Shown in pieces: positions 25,017 to 34,294 of a stretch of DNA of 64,000 nt. The position numbers and the translations under genes are program-made. The first letter of the stretch is position 1. Every line of letters begins with the position of its first letter. The DNA comes from CALAED01 sp036555725 (lineage in GTDB: Bacteria; Actinomycetota; Actinomycetes; Streptosporangiales; Streptosporangiaceae). Where the stretch lies: assembly GCA_036555725.1 (NCBI GenBank), contig DATBKU010000055.1:6561-70560 (forward strand), read 5' to 3'. The notes under the pieces are model-generated. The model was not told where the DNA came from. It did no database searches and saw only the letters and a program-made list of their open reading frames with translations.

Positions 25017-26501
25017 GTGTCGTCCTATGCGGTTGTCGTACCTACGACGGGGCGTCGCAGTCTCGTGGGATTGCTGACGGCGCTCGACACCGGAGATGGA
25101 CCGCCGCCCACGGAGATCGTGGTCGTCGACGACAGGCGGCGACCGAACCGGCCGCTCGGCCTGCCCGGCACGACGGTCCCGGTGCGCACGCTCACCTCCG
25201 GCGGGCGGGGCCTGGTGGCGGCCCGCAACCTCGGCTGGCGGTCGGCCGGCGCGGAATGGATCGTCTTCCTGAGCGACGACGTGGTGCCTGCGCCCGACTG
25301 GTCCGTACAGCTGGCCGCCGATCTCGCGAGCCTCCCCGGCGACGTGGCCGTGTGCCAGGGCGCGGTACGGCTCCCGCACACGCCGGAGGCCCTTGCCGAC
25401 CGCACCGGCCTCGACGTGGCCTACCGGCGGTCGGCGCTGGTCATGTCTAGGGGGTTCGACGAGCGATTCCGCGGCGCGCACCGGGCGGACGAGGATCTCG
25501 AGGTGCGGCTCAAGTCGGCCGACCTGCGGCTGTTCCGGGGCGGCCGGCAGGTGATCCTGCTGATCCGGCCGGGCGGTTTCTGGGCGGCCGTGGGGAAGCA
25601 GGCGGACCACGCCGACGACGCGGTCATGCGCCGCGTGCACGGCCCGGGGTGGCGGGAGCGGACGAACGCGCCGCCGGACAGATTCACCCGCCATCTGTGG
25701 ACTTGCGGGGCCGCGGTGTACGTCGCCGCGGCCGCCGGCCTGCGGCCCGGCCGGCTCCGTACCGCGCGGCGGGTGACGGGCACGGCCGCGGCCCTGGCGT
25801 GGGCGGGCCTTACCGCCGAACTCGCCGCCGCTGACCCGGCCGCTTCCCCGGGCGTACGGGGGTCGCGGGCCGCCGCCGGGGCGCTCCGCGTGCTCGTCAC
25901 CAGCATCGCCATTCCGCCGGTCGCGGTCGCCCACCGGCTGCGCGGGGAGATCGGGGTGCGGCGGGCCCGTCTGCCGCTGCCCGCGGCCGTGCTGTTCGAC
26001 CGCGACGGAACGCTCATCGGCGAGCCTCCGCACGACGGCGATGTGGACGGTGTCGTCACGGCCCGCGGTGCACGCGAGGCACTCGCCCGGCTGCGCGACC
26101 TCGGCGTGCCCATCGGCGTCCTCACCAACCGGCCCGGCACCAACGGCAACGGAGTCTTGGAGCCGGGGGTGGACGCCAAGGTCAACGACCGGCTCGATGC
26201 GCTGCTCGGGCCGTTCGACGTATGGGAAGTATGCCCGCACGAGCCCGGCGAGGCGTGCGGCTGCCGGCACCCGCACCCCGGGCTGATCCGGCGGGCGGCG
26301 GCGTCGCTCGGCGTCGCCCCCGAAGAGTGCGTGGTCATCGGAGACGTCGGCGGCGATGTCGCTGCCGCGCGGGCGGCGGGCGCCAGGGGAATCCTGGTGC
26401 CCACCCCCCGCACCAGGGCCGAGGAGGTCGCCGCGACCGCGGAAGTGGCCGCCGACCTCATCGCCGCGGTCGAGCTCGCCGTCGACGGTAAACGGCCGTG
26501 A
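25017..26501 (+). CDS. GT2 glycosyltransferase fused to a GmhB-like HAD phosphatase
   Basis: A 494-residue fusion. Residues 1 to about 215 are a GT2 fold: YAVVVPTTGRRSLVGLL, EIVVVDDRR, GLVAARNLGWRSAG, LSDDVVPAPDW (DD metal site) and HRADEDLEVRL. A helical, possibly membrane-near linker follows (about 220-320). The C-terminal HAD domain has LFDRDGTLI (nucleophile Asp328, Asp330), VLTNRPG, a GmhB-type zinc site Cys406-x-His408-x5-Cys414-x-Cys416, and IGDVGGD. In GmhB the zinc site is followed by Arg-Lys-Pro; here it is Arg-His-Pro (His418), so the usual Lys is missing. GmhB dephosphorylates heptose bisphosphate, hinting at heptose-containing glycans. No other heptose genes are adjacent. The GTG at 25017 has GGAGG. 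Confidence 0.82.
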   Translation: MSSYAVVVPTTGRRSLVGLLTALDTGDGPPPTEIVVVDDRRRPNRPLGLPGTTVPVRTLTSGGRGLVAARNLGWRSAGAEWIVFLSDDVVPAPDWSVQLAADLASLPGDVAVCQGAVRLPHTPEALADRTGLDVAYRRSALVMSRGFDERFRGAHRADEDLEVRLKSADLRLFRGGRQVILLIRPGGFWAAVGKQADHADDAVMRRVHGPGWRERTNAPPDRFTRHLWTCGAAVYVAAAAGLRPGRLRTARRVTGTAAALAWAGLTAELAAADPAASPGVRGSRAAAGALRVLVTSIAIPPVAVAHRLRGEIGVRRARLPLPAAVLFDRDGTLIGEPPHDGDVDGVVTARGAREALARLRDLGVPIGVLTNRPGTNGNGVLEPGVDAKVNDRLDALLGPFDVWEVCPHEPGEACGCRHPHPGLIRRAAASLGVAPEECVVIGDVGGDVAAARAAGARGILVPTPRTRAEEVAATAEVAADLIAAVELAVDGKRP

Positions 26502-26568
26502 CCGGACCTGTTTCCTGACCTGTTTCTTGAGCCGCGACAGGACAGGGCTGGTGCGGCAGGCCAGGCCC

Positions 26569-26602
26569 CGGGCTCCGAGTCACCTTCCCGACTCGGAGCC
26601 CG
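26569..26602. terminator. Bidirectional terminator hairpin
   Basis: A 13-bp perfect stem (cgggctccgagtc at 26569-26581 with gactcggagcccg at 26590-26602), 8-base loop. It lies between the convergent stops of the GT2-HAD gene (26501) and the MmcQ/YjbR gene (26624). Confidence 0.8.
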
Positions 26603-26623
26603 AGCCCTTTCCGCCCGAGGCGC

Positions 26624-26986
26624 CTACGTCGGGGCCTCTGGCGGGGCGTCGTGGAGATGAGCGGCGGCGACGCGTTTCGGGACGACCATGCGCCATGCCT
26701 CGATGACGAGCTCGCGCATCTCGGGCTCGTCGATGGCGGCCAGCCGTACGCAGACCCAGTGGTAGCGCATGTCGGACTGCCTGGGCAGCAGGAACTTCTC
26801 CGGCTCGGCCGCCACCAGGGCGGCCCGCTCGTCTTTGGGGAAGGCGAACCCCATGATCTTCTCGTCGCGCGAGAACGCGACATAGACGATCCTGCCGACC
26901 CGGAACTTGACCCGGTCTCTGATCAGGTGCTCTTCGGTGCGCGGCAGGGACAGCGCCAACCGGCGTACGTCGTCGACCGTGACCAT
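26624..26986 (-). CDS. MmcQ/YjbR-family protein
   Basis: A 120-residue single-domain protein. VTVDDVRRLALSLPRTEEHL at the N terminus, the central FRVGRIVYVAFSRDEKIMGF and the later YHWVCVRLAAIDEPEMRELV are family landmarks. The fold is CyaY-like/double-wing and may bind DNA, but no reaction is known. The ATG at 26986 gives the standard length. It is monocistronic and convergent with the GT2-HAD gene, with a terminator between them. Confidence 0.85.
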   Translation of the reverse strand: MVTVDDVRRLALSLPRTEEHLIRDRVKFRVGRIVYVAFSRDEKIMGFAFPKDERAALVAAEPEKFLLPRQSDMRYHWVCVRLAAIDEPEMRELVIEAWRMVVPKRVAAAHLHDAPPEAPT

Positions 26987-27190
26987 CGCCCTCGCCTCCT
27001 CGGCTCAGCCGCCGAGCCTAAACAAGGGGTCTGACAGAACTCGCACCGGCCACTTCCGGACGGGCCGTACTGGAAAGATAAAACCGGCCACGACGTTTGT
27101 AGGCAAGAAAAAGAGGTACGCTGCTATTCGCCATTCTCTGCAACGCACCTCGACAAATTCTGTTCACATTATAGCGAAAAGGACGGCCCT

Positions 27191-29590
27191 TTGTCAAACG
27201 CCGAAATGGCCGGTGAACAGCGCTACGTAACCATGCTCTACGACCGGTTGGACGACCTTCGAGAGCGCGCATCCGCCCGGCTGGCCACGGTGTTGCGCCA
27301 GACCGGGGGAAATCCGCAGGCACGGGTGGAACGCGACGCCGCCAATGCCAGATACACCGAGCGGCTCGCCCAGCTGAGCGCGGCCGAGAACGGCCTGGTC
27401 TTCGGTCGGCTCGATTTCCGCGACGGCGAGCGCCGTTATATCGGGCGCCTCGGCATTCTCGACGAGTCGGACGACTACGAGCCGCTGCTGATGGATTGGC
27501 GTGCTCCCGCCGCGCGGCCGTTCTATGTGGCGACAGCGATCGCGCCGGAGGGCGTACGGAGGCGTCGCCACATCAGGACCCGTCAGCGTACGGTGATCGG
27601 CCTCGACGACGAGGTCCTGGAGCTGTCGGCCGCCGCCGGGCCGGCGACGCAGGAGGGGCTGGCGGGCGAGGCGGCGCTGCTGGCCGCGCTGAGCGCGAGC
27701 CGCACGGGCCGCATGGGCGACATCGTCGCCACCATCCAGGCCGAGCAGGATCGGGTTATCCGATCCGGGCACAGCGGCGTCCTCGTAGTACAGGGCGGCC
27801 CCGGCACTGGCAAGACCGCGGTGGCGCTGCACCGGGCCGCCTACCTCCTCTACACCTACCGCAACCTGCTGGCCAAGCGCGGCGTACTGATCATCGGGCC
27901 CAACGCGACCTTCCTGCGCTACATCGGGCAGGTGCTGCCCGGGCTGGGCGAGACCGGTGTGGTGCTGTCCACCATCGCCGATCTCTACCCGGGCGTGCTC
28001 GCCGACGAGGCCGAGCCACCCGCCGTCGCCGAGATCAAGGGCCGGCCGGTCATGGCCGACCTCCTCGCCGCCGCCGTACGCGACCGGCAGTGGGTGCCGG
28101 AGTACGAGCTGGAGGTCGAGGTGGAACGCGATACCCTGCGGCTCGACCGGCGCACCTGCCTGCAGGCCCGGGACCGCGCCCGCCGATCGCGCCTGTCACA
28201 CAACGAGGCCCGCCCGATCGTCGCCGAGTCCGTCCTCGAGACCCTCGTGCGGCAGGTCGCCGACCGGCTCGGCGAAGATCCGTACGCAGACGATCCGCTC
28301 GGCGGCGACGACGCGCCGGGCGATGGCGCCGGCCTGCTCGACGAGGTCGAGATCGACGTGATCCGACGCGACCTGCGCGACGACCCGGGCGTGCACGCGG
28401 CGCTCGACAGGTTGTGGCCCCTGCTGACGCCGCAACGGCTGCTCGCCGACCTCTTCGCGGCGCCCGAGCGTCTCGCCGTCGCCGCGTCCGCGCTGACCGC
28501 CGCGTCCGTCGCGAGCCCCGCGCCGACCGGCGAGGCAGCGTCCACCGGCAAGCCCGTGCTGACCGACGCCGAGCTGGCCCTACTGCGCCGCGACCCCGGT
28601 AGCGGCTGGACGGCCGCCGACGTGCCGCTGCTCGACGAGGCGGCCGAGCTGCTCGGTCCCGGCGACGAGGAGCGGCAGGCCGAGGTGCTCGCCGACCAGC
28701 GACGGCGCCGTCAGCTCGCGTACGCCCAGGGCGTGCTGGAGATCATCTCCCGCGACGACGCCGACGACGACCTCGAAACGCTGATGGCCGAGGACCTGCT
28801 CGACGCCGACCAGCTGGCCGAGCGGCACGAGGACCTGGATGCCCGTACTACCGCCGAGCGGGCCGCGGGCGACCGCACGTGGGCGTTCGGGCACATCATC
28901 GTCGACGAGGCGCAGGAGCTCTCGCCGATGGCGTGGCGGTTGCTGATGCGCCGCTGCCCGAGCCGGTCGATGACGCTGGCGGGCGACCTCGCGCAGACCG
29001 GCGACCTGGCCGGCGCGTCCTCATGGCGCCGGGTGCTCGCGCCGTACGTCGCGGACCGCTGGCGGCTGGCCGAGCTGACGGTCAACTACCGTACGCCCGC
29101 CGAGATCATGGCCGTCGCGGCCGAGCTGCTGGACGAGCTTGACGTCGACCTGCGCCCGCCGCGCTCGGTACGAGACACCGGCGTACGGCCGTGGCGGATC
29201 GAGGTGCCGTCGGCCGAGCTCGGCGATGGGCTGGCCGCGACGGCCGCCGCCGAGGCCGCCCGGGCCGGCGACGGACGGGTGGCGGTCATCGTGCCGGCGA
29301 CCAGGCTCGACGAGCTGGGCCGCGCCGTCGCCGCCGCCGTGCCGGACACCACGGTCGGCGAAAGCGCCGAGCTGGAGGGCACGGTCGTGGTGCTGAGCGT
29401 GCGGCAGGCGAAGGGCCTGGAGTTCGACACAGTGATCGTCGCCGAGCCGGGGCAGATCATGGCCGAGTCGGCGCGCGGCCGCAACGATCTCTACGTCGCG
29501 TTGACCAGGGCCACCCAGCGTCTGGGGGTCGTACACTCCGGACGGCCACTCGCGGCGTTGGCCGGGCTGGCGCCACCCGACGGCCGTTAG
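27191..29590 (+). CDS. helD: HelD-type RNA polymerase-associated helicase-like ATPase
   Basis: A 799-residue SF1-like protein. The N-terminal antiparallel coiled coil (about residues 1-70) contains EQRYVTMLYDRLDDLRERA. The HelD-specific N domain includes YIGRLGILDES and LLMDWRAPAARPFYVATA. Walker A GGPGTGKT is at 202-209, the motif II region is HIIVDEAQELSPMAW, and the late helicase motifs include VLSVRQAKGLEFDTVIVAEP and NDLYVALTRATQRL. HelD inserts into RNA polymerase and releases it from stalled or DNA-bound complexes; relatives (HelR) also give rifamycin tolerance. The start is TTG at 27191 (AGGAC before it) or ATG at 27206. The 200-base leader is markedly AT-rich, and I found no rifamycin-associated element in it. 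Confidence 0.9.
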   Translation: MSNAEMAGEQRYVTMLYDRLDDLRERASARLATVLRQTGGNPQARVERDAANARYTERLAQLSAAENGLVFGRLDFRDGERRYIGRLGILDESDDYEPLLMDWRAPAARPFYVATAIAPEGVRRRRHIRTRQRTVIGLDDEVLELSAAAGPATQEGLAGEAALLAALSASRTGRMGDIVATIQAEQDRVIRSGHSGVLVVQGGPGTGKTAVALHRAAYLLYTYRNLLAKRGVLIIGPNATFLRYIGQVLPGLGETGVVLSTIADLYPGVLADEAEPPAVAEIKGRPVMADLLAAAVRDRQWVPEYELEVEVERDTLRLDRRTCLQARDRARRSRLSHNEARPIVAESVLETLVRQVADRLGEDPYADDPLGGDDAPGDGAGLLDEVEIDVIRRDLRDDPGVHAALDRLWPLLTPQRLLADLFAAPERLAVAASALTAASVASPAPTGEAASTGKPVLTDAELALLRRDPGSGWTAADVPLLDEAAELLGPGDEERQAEVLADQRRRRQLAYAQGVLEIISRDDADDDLETLMAEDLLDADQLAERHEDLDARTTAERAAGDRTWAFGHIIVDEAQELSPMAWRLLMRRCPSRSMTLAGDLAQTGDLAGASSWRRVLAPYVADRWRLAELTVNYRTPAEIMAVAAELLDELDVDLRPPRSVRDTGVRPWRIEVPSAELGDGLAATAAAEAARAGDGRVAVIVPATRLDELGRAVAAAVPDTTVGESAELEGTVVVLSVRQAKGLEFDTVIVAEPGQIMAESARGRNDLYVALTRATQRLGVVHSGRPLAALAGLAPPDGR

Positions 29591-29707
29591 CGGACGCTAT
29601 GGCCCGGCGCACCGGTCCGAAGTTATCCTGAGCCGACCAGGGTGCGGGCTGGCTCATCGCGCCGGCCCGGTCCCTGACGGGGGATTTCCGAACGTGCGGA
29701 GAATGCG

Positions 29708-31744
29708 ATGCCGCAGCATCTGGCCGCGATCATCGACGAGGCCCGCCGGCGGGCGTTCGTGGGCAGAGGCGCCGAGCTGGCCAGCTTCGACGCCGCGCTG
29801 TCCGCCGACACGCCGCGCCGCGTGCTGTTCGTCCACGGCCCGGGCGGGATCGGCAAGACGACGCTGCTGCACCAGTTCCGGATGCGCGCGTGCGCCCGCG
29901 GCCACGCCGCCGTCGTGATCGACGGCCGCGACATCGACTGCTCCGCGGACGGCCTGCGAGCCGCGCTCGACCGGACGATGGCCGGGGCGGGCCGGGACAA
30001 GCCCGCCGGCTGGGTGCTGCTGCTCGACGGTTACGAGCGGTTCGGCTCGATCGACCCGTGGGTACGCGAGGAGTTCCTGCCGTCGCTCGACGCCGACGCA
30101 ATCGTCGTCCTGCTCGGCCGCGATCCGCCGAGCCCGGCGTGGCGGTCCGATCCCGCGTGGCGTGCCCTGGCCGCCGTCCACTGCCTGGACGCGTTGAGCC
30201 CTAGCGAGAGCATCGATCTGCTGGCGCGTGCCGAGGTCACGGCGGACTTCCGACCGCACCTCGCGGCGCTCGGCCGCGGGCATCCGCTGACACTGGCGCT
30301 GCTGGCCGACGCCACCACCGCATCCGGCGCGGTACCGGAGAATCTGGCCGACGCGCCGGACCTGGTGGCCGCGCTCGTCGCCCAGGTGATCGGCGACGCG
30401 CCGAGCGACGCCCACGCCATGGGCCTTGTGCTGTGCGCGCACGCCTGGCTCACTACCGTAGACCTGCTGCGGCACGCGGTCGGCGACCTCGCCCCGGAGG
30501 TGTGGGCGTGGCTGGAGGCGCAGCCGTACATCACGCGGGGAGCCGACGGACTGTATCCGCACGACCTGGTCCGCGAGGTGCTCGATGCCGACCTTCGGCG
30601 CCGGTCGCCCGACACGTACCGGCAGGTCAACAGGATCGTCCATGGGGCGGCCATCGCCGCGCTGCGCGGACGCGACACGACCGACCGGGCGCTGTGGGCC
30701 CAGCAGAAGCTGCACCTTCATCGCCGGAGCCCGATCGCCTTCACCTACTGGGCGCTGCGCGAGCGCGGGTCGGCCGCCGTGGTACCGGGCCGTCCGGACG
30801 ATCATCCGCAGGTGCTGGACACCATCGAGCGGTTCGAGGGCAAGGAGAGCGCGGCGCTGGCCGAGCGATGGCTCGACGCGCAGCCCGAGAATCTTTCCGT
30901 GGTGCGGTCTCCGACGGGGGTCGCCGGCTTCATGTTCCAGGTCATCTACCCGGCCGACCCGTCGCTGTGCGACGCGGACCCCGTCGTACGGACCGTGCTC
31001 GCGGAGGCGGCCCGGCGCTCGCCGGCCCGCCCGGGCGAGCAAATCAGCATCGCCCGGTACCTCTCCGGCGCGGCCGAGCATCAGCGCGACGCCCACGCCG
31101 TCCTCGTTGGATCGGTCACCTCGACCGTGACCTGGGCCAGTCGCCCGCTGGCCTGGTCGTTCGTTATGACCCTCGATCCCGAGTTCTGGGGCCCGGTGTT
31201 TCGATACTTGGCCTTCACCGTCGAGTTCCCGGCCAAGCACGGCGAGCTCGACTACACGGTCTATGGGCTCGACTGGCGCCGGTGCTCGATCGAGAGCTGG
31301 CTGGAGCTCATGGGCGAGCGGGAGCTGTCCGGGGTGACCGGCCCGCCGCCTCCCGAGATGCTCCGTCCGCCGCCGCTCGATCGGGCCCGCTTCGCCGAAG
31401 CTGTTCGCGTGGCGCTGCGCGACCTGCACCGGCCCGACCGGCTCCGGCCCAGTCCCTTGATGGGCTCCGCGCTAGCCGTCGGGTTCGAAGGCGCCGACGT
31501 CGACCGGCTGCATGCGAATCTGCTCCGCGCCATCGAGCAGATCGGCCGGGAGCCGCGCGCCGAGACGCTGGGCCGCGTGCTCGATCGCACCTTTGTCCGG
31601 CCCGCACCCACCCAGGAGGCCGCTGCCGAAGTGCTCGACCTGCCGTTCTCCACGTACCGGCGTTATCTGGCCAAGGCCGTGGAGCGGCTGACCGACCTGC
31701 TATGGGCGGTCGAGATCGGCGAGGTGCGGTTGGGCGCCGACTGA
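29708..31744 (+). CDS. P-loop ATPase with C-terminal HTH-like region, probable regulator
   Basis: A 678-residue STAND-like protein. The opening ARRRAFVGRGAELASFDAAL is typical of LuxR/AAA regulators. Walker A is GPGGIGKT (44-51), the Walker B-like strand is WVLLLDGYERF (about 103), and VVLLGRDPPSP follows. The middle is helical. The end, EAAAEVLDLPFSTYRRYLAK followed by AVERLTDLLW (about 635-665), looks like a helix-turn-helix. No transmembrane segment is visible. It lies 118 bases upstream of, and co-directional with, the monooxygenase-epoxide hydrolase fusion, so it is a reasonable regulator of it. The DNA target is unknown. Confidence 0.7.
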   Translation: MPQHLAAIIDEARRRAFVGRGAELASFDAALSADTPRRVLFVHGPGGIGKTTLLHQFRMRACARGHAAVVIDGRDIDCSADGLRAALDRTMAGAGRDKPAGWVLLLDGYERFGSIDPWVREEFLPSLDADAIVVLLGRDPPSPAWRSDPAWRALAAVHCLDALSPSESIDLLARAEVTADFRPHLAALGRGHPLTLALLADATTASGAVPENLADAPDLVAALVAQVIGDAPSDAHAMGLVLCAHAWLTTVDLLRHAVGDLAPEVWAWLEAQPYITRGADGLYPHDLVREVLDADLRRRSPDTYRQVNRIVHGAAIAALRGRDTTDRALWAQQKLHLHRRSPIAFTYWALRERGSAAVVPGRPDDHPQVLDTIERFEGKESAALAERWLDAQPENLSVVRSPTGVAGFMFQVIYPADPSLCDADPVVRTVLAEAARRSPARPGEQISIARYLSGAAEHQRDAHAVLVGSVTSTVTWASRPLAWSFVMTLDPEFWGPVFRYLAFTVEFPAKHGELDYTVYGLDWRRCSIESWLELMGERELSGVTGPPPPEMLRPPPLDRARFAEAVRVALRDLHRPDRLRPSPLMGSALAVGFEGADVDRLHANLLRAIEQIGREPRAETLGRVLDRTFVRPAPTQEAAAEVLDLPFSTYRRYLAKAVERLTDLLWAVEIGEVRLGAD

Positions 31745-31862
31745 GCGTCGATTGACCGCCGGTGAGCGGCGAGTGAGCGCGGATTGAGCAACGTTTGGTC
31801 TGGTGGGTGAGCAGCCCTGCGGCCGATGCTGCTGGCACTCACATCGAAATGGGGGATTCACG

Positions 31863-34196
31863 ATGGCTGAGATCTTGGTACTGGGGGCCGGACTCAATGG
31901 CCTGACGACCGCGATGCTGCTCGCCCGCGACGGGCACCGCGTGACCGTGCTGGAACGCGACGCCGCCGAGCCGGCCGGCGACGCCGATGCGAACTGGGAG
32001 ACCTGGGAACGCTCCGGAGTGAACCAGTTCCGGCAACTCCACTTCATGCTGCCGCGCTGGCGGACGCTGATGGAGCGCGAGCTGCCCGAGGTGATCGAGC
32101 AGGTCGAGGCCTTCGGGGGTCTCCGGATCAACGTTGTCGGCATGCTGCCGCATGAACGGACCGGAGGTCAACGCCCGGGCGACGAGCGCTTCGACACGGT
32201 GACCGCCCGCAGGCCCGTGCTGGAGTCCGCCGTGACGGCGGTCGCCGACCGCACTCCGGGCGTGACGATTCGCCGGGGGGTCGCCATCACCGGCCTGGTC
32301 ACGGGGGAGACCGCCGACCAGGAGGTGCCGCACGTCGCCGGCGTCATGGCGGGCGGCGGGGAGGCGATACGCGCCGACCTCGTCATCGACGCTACCGGGC
32401 GACGGTCGCAGCTGCCGACCATGCTGGAGGCCGTCGGGGTGGGCCGTCCCGTCGAGGAGCGCGAGGACTCGGGGTTCGTCTACTACGCCCGTCACTTCCG
32501 GGCCAAGGACGGGAACCTGCCCGCGGCGCAGGCGATGCTGCTGCAGCACTTCGACAGCGTCTCCGTGCTCACGCTGCCGTGCGACAACGGCACGTGGGGC
32601 GTCGGTTTCACCACCTCGTCCCGCGACCGCGAGTTGCGCGCGCTCCGCGATCCTACGGCGTGGGATCGGGCCATCGCGCTATACCCGTCGGTCGCGCACT
32701 GGGCGGCGGGCGAGCCGATCACGGACGTGCAGGTGATCGCGGGTATCGAGGACCGGTACCGCAGGTACGTCGTCGACGGGCGCCCCGTCGTGACCGGTCT
32801 GCTCGCCGTGGGGGACGCGTGGGCGTGCACCAACCCGTCGCTCGGGCGGGGCACGTCGATCGGAATGGTGCACGCGTGCGCGCTGCGTGACACGCTCCGC
32901 GAGGTCGGCCCGGACGAGCCGGGCAAGCTGGCAGAGCGCTTCGACGAGGTCACCGAGACCACAGTCACCCCGCTCTACCGAATGACGCTGGGCTTTGACC
33001 GGCACCGGCTGGCGGAGATCGACGGCGACATCGTGGGCGAGCCGTACCGTACCTCCGACCCCGGGTGGGCGATCACGAAGGCGCTGGAGAGTGGCGCGTT
33101 GCGCGACCCGGACGTGCTGCGGGCTCGCTCAACGATCGCCTCGCTCCTCGCCACACCCGACGAGGTCTTCGCCGAACCCGGCGTGCTCGACAAGGTGATC
33201 GCCGTGGGGGCCAACGCGCCTCAGTATCCGACGCCCGGGGCCACCCGCAGCGAGCTGCTGGCGGCGATCGGCGCCGACGACGGTGTCCACAAAGGTGGCG
33301 CCCCCCGACCGGCCCCACGGGTGCCGGCGGCCGCCCCCACCCGCCGGACCGGCACGCTCGTCGACATCAACGGCGTCGGCATCAACGTGCGGGACACCGG
33401 CTCCGGCCCCGCCGTGCTGCTCATCCACGGCTGGCCGGACAACCTCGAACTGTGGCGCCACCAGGTCGCCGCGCTCACCGCGGCCGGCTATCGGACGATC
33501 ACCTTCGACCTTCGCGGGTTCGGCGAATCCGACAAACCCGAAGCGGTCGAGAACTACGGCATGATCCAGCTCATCGGCGACGTGATCGGCGTGCTCGACC
33601 ACCACGGCCTGGAGCGGGCCCACATCGTCGGGCACGACTGGGGAGGCGCGATCGGCGCGACGTTCGCCGCCATGATGCCGGCCCGGGCGGTCAGCCTCAC
33701 CTGCCTGTCGGTCGGGCATCCGGCGGCGATACGCGGAGCCGGCCTAAGCCAGCGTGAGAAGTCGTGGTACATGCTGTTGTTCCAGTTCCGCGGGGTGGCC
33801 GAGGAGTGGTTGTCCATGAACGACTTCGCCAACTTCAAGGCCTGGGCCCAGCACCCGGAGCACGATGCGGTCATCGCCCGCCTGCGCGAGCGGGCGACGC
33901 TGACCGCCGGCCTCGGCCCGTACCGCGCCGTCCTGTCGCCCGAGACGCTGATCGCGCCGCCTCCGCAGCTCCCGCCGATCCGGGTGCCGACCATGGGCGT
34001 CTGGAGTACGGGCGACATCGCGATCACCGAGCAGGCGATGACCGGGACCGCCGCCCACGTCGCCGGGCCATGGCGGTACGAACGCATCGAGGGCGTCGGG
34101 CACTGGATGCAGCTCGAGGCGCCCGACCGGGTCAACGGTCTCCTGCTCGACTTCCTCAGCCATGTTTCAGCCGAGACGGCAGCGGCGGCGACCTGA
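31863..34196 (+). CDS. Flavin monooxygenase fused to an epoxide-hydrolase-type alpha/beta hydrolase
   Basis: A 777-residue bifunctional enzyme. The N-terminal half (about 1-470) is a class A FAD monooxygenase: nucleotide loop GAGLNG (8-13), VTVLERD, and the FAD ribityl motif LLAVGDAWACTNPSLGRGTS. A Pro/Ala linker (about 475-495) leads to an alpha/beta hydrolase: oxyanion HGWP (His522), nucleophile elbow GHDWGG (Asp592), acid Asp718 and base His747. An Asp rather than Ser nucleophile marks the epoxide-hydrolase/haloalkane group. Epoxidation followed by ring opening to a diol would be the natural tandem reaction; this is inference. The ATG at 31863 follows GGGGGA. The upstream P-loop protein may regulate it. 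A large perfect hairpin follows the stop. Confidence 0.88.
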   Translation: MAEILVLGAGLNGLTTAMLLARDGHRVTVLERDAAEPAGDADANWETWERSGVNQFRQLHFMLPRWRTLMERELPEVIEQVEAFGGLRINVVGMLPHERTGGQRPGDERFDTVTARRPVLESAVTAVADRTPGVTIRRGVAITGLVTGETADQEVPHVAGVMAGGGEAIRADLVIDATGRRSQLPTMLEAVGVGRPVEEREDSGFVYYARHFRAKDGNLPAAQAMLLQHFDSVSVLTLPCDNGTWGVGFTTSSRDRELRALRDPTAWDRAIALYPSVAHWAAGEPITDVQVIAGIEDRYRRYVVDGRPVVTGLLAVGDAWACTNPSLGRGTSIGMVHACALRDTLREVGPDEPGKLAERFDEVTETTVTPLYRMTLGFDRHRLAEIDGDIVGEPYRTSDPGWAITKALESGALRDPDVLRARSTIASLLATPDEVFAEPGVLDKVIAVGANAPQYPTPGATRSELLAAIGADDGVHKGGAPRPAPRVPAAAPTRRTGTLVDINGVGINVRDTGSGPAVLLIHGWPDNLELWRHQVAALTAAGYRTITFDLRGFGESDKPEAVENYGMIQLIGDVIGVLDHHGLERAHIVGHDWGGAIGATFAAMMPARAVSLTCLSVGHPAAIRGAGLSQREKSWYMLLFQFRGVAEEWLSMNDFANFKAWAQHPEHDAVIARLRERATLTAGLGPYRAVLSPETLIAPPPQLPPIRVPTMGVWSTGDIAITEQAMTGTAAHVAGPWRYERIEGVGHWMQLEAPDRVNGLLLDFLSHVSAETAAAAT

Positions 34197-34249
34197 CTCA
34201 TTGGCCCGATCGAGTTCAGCCCGATTGGCTCTACGGGGGCGCCAATCGA

Positions 34250-34287
34250 CTCCTTAAGGCGATCCCTAAAGGGATCGCCTTAAGGAG
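34250..34287. terminator. Perfect 18-bp hairpin with 2-base loop
   Basis: The arms are CTCCTTAAGGCGATCCCT (34250-34267) and AGGGATCGCCTTAAGGAG (34270-34287). It is 54 bases past the fusion-enzyme stop and could be its terminator, though no T-run follows. The 3' arm also contains AAGGAG, the ribosome-binding site of the small frame at 34295. Confidence 0.65.
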
Positions 34288-34294
34288 CTGAACC

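Noticed and set aside
27040..27190. Rifamycin-associated element before HelD
   Set aside because: Looked for the GC-rich inverted repeat known from HelR promoters; not present.
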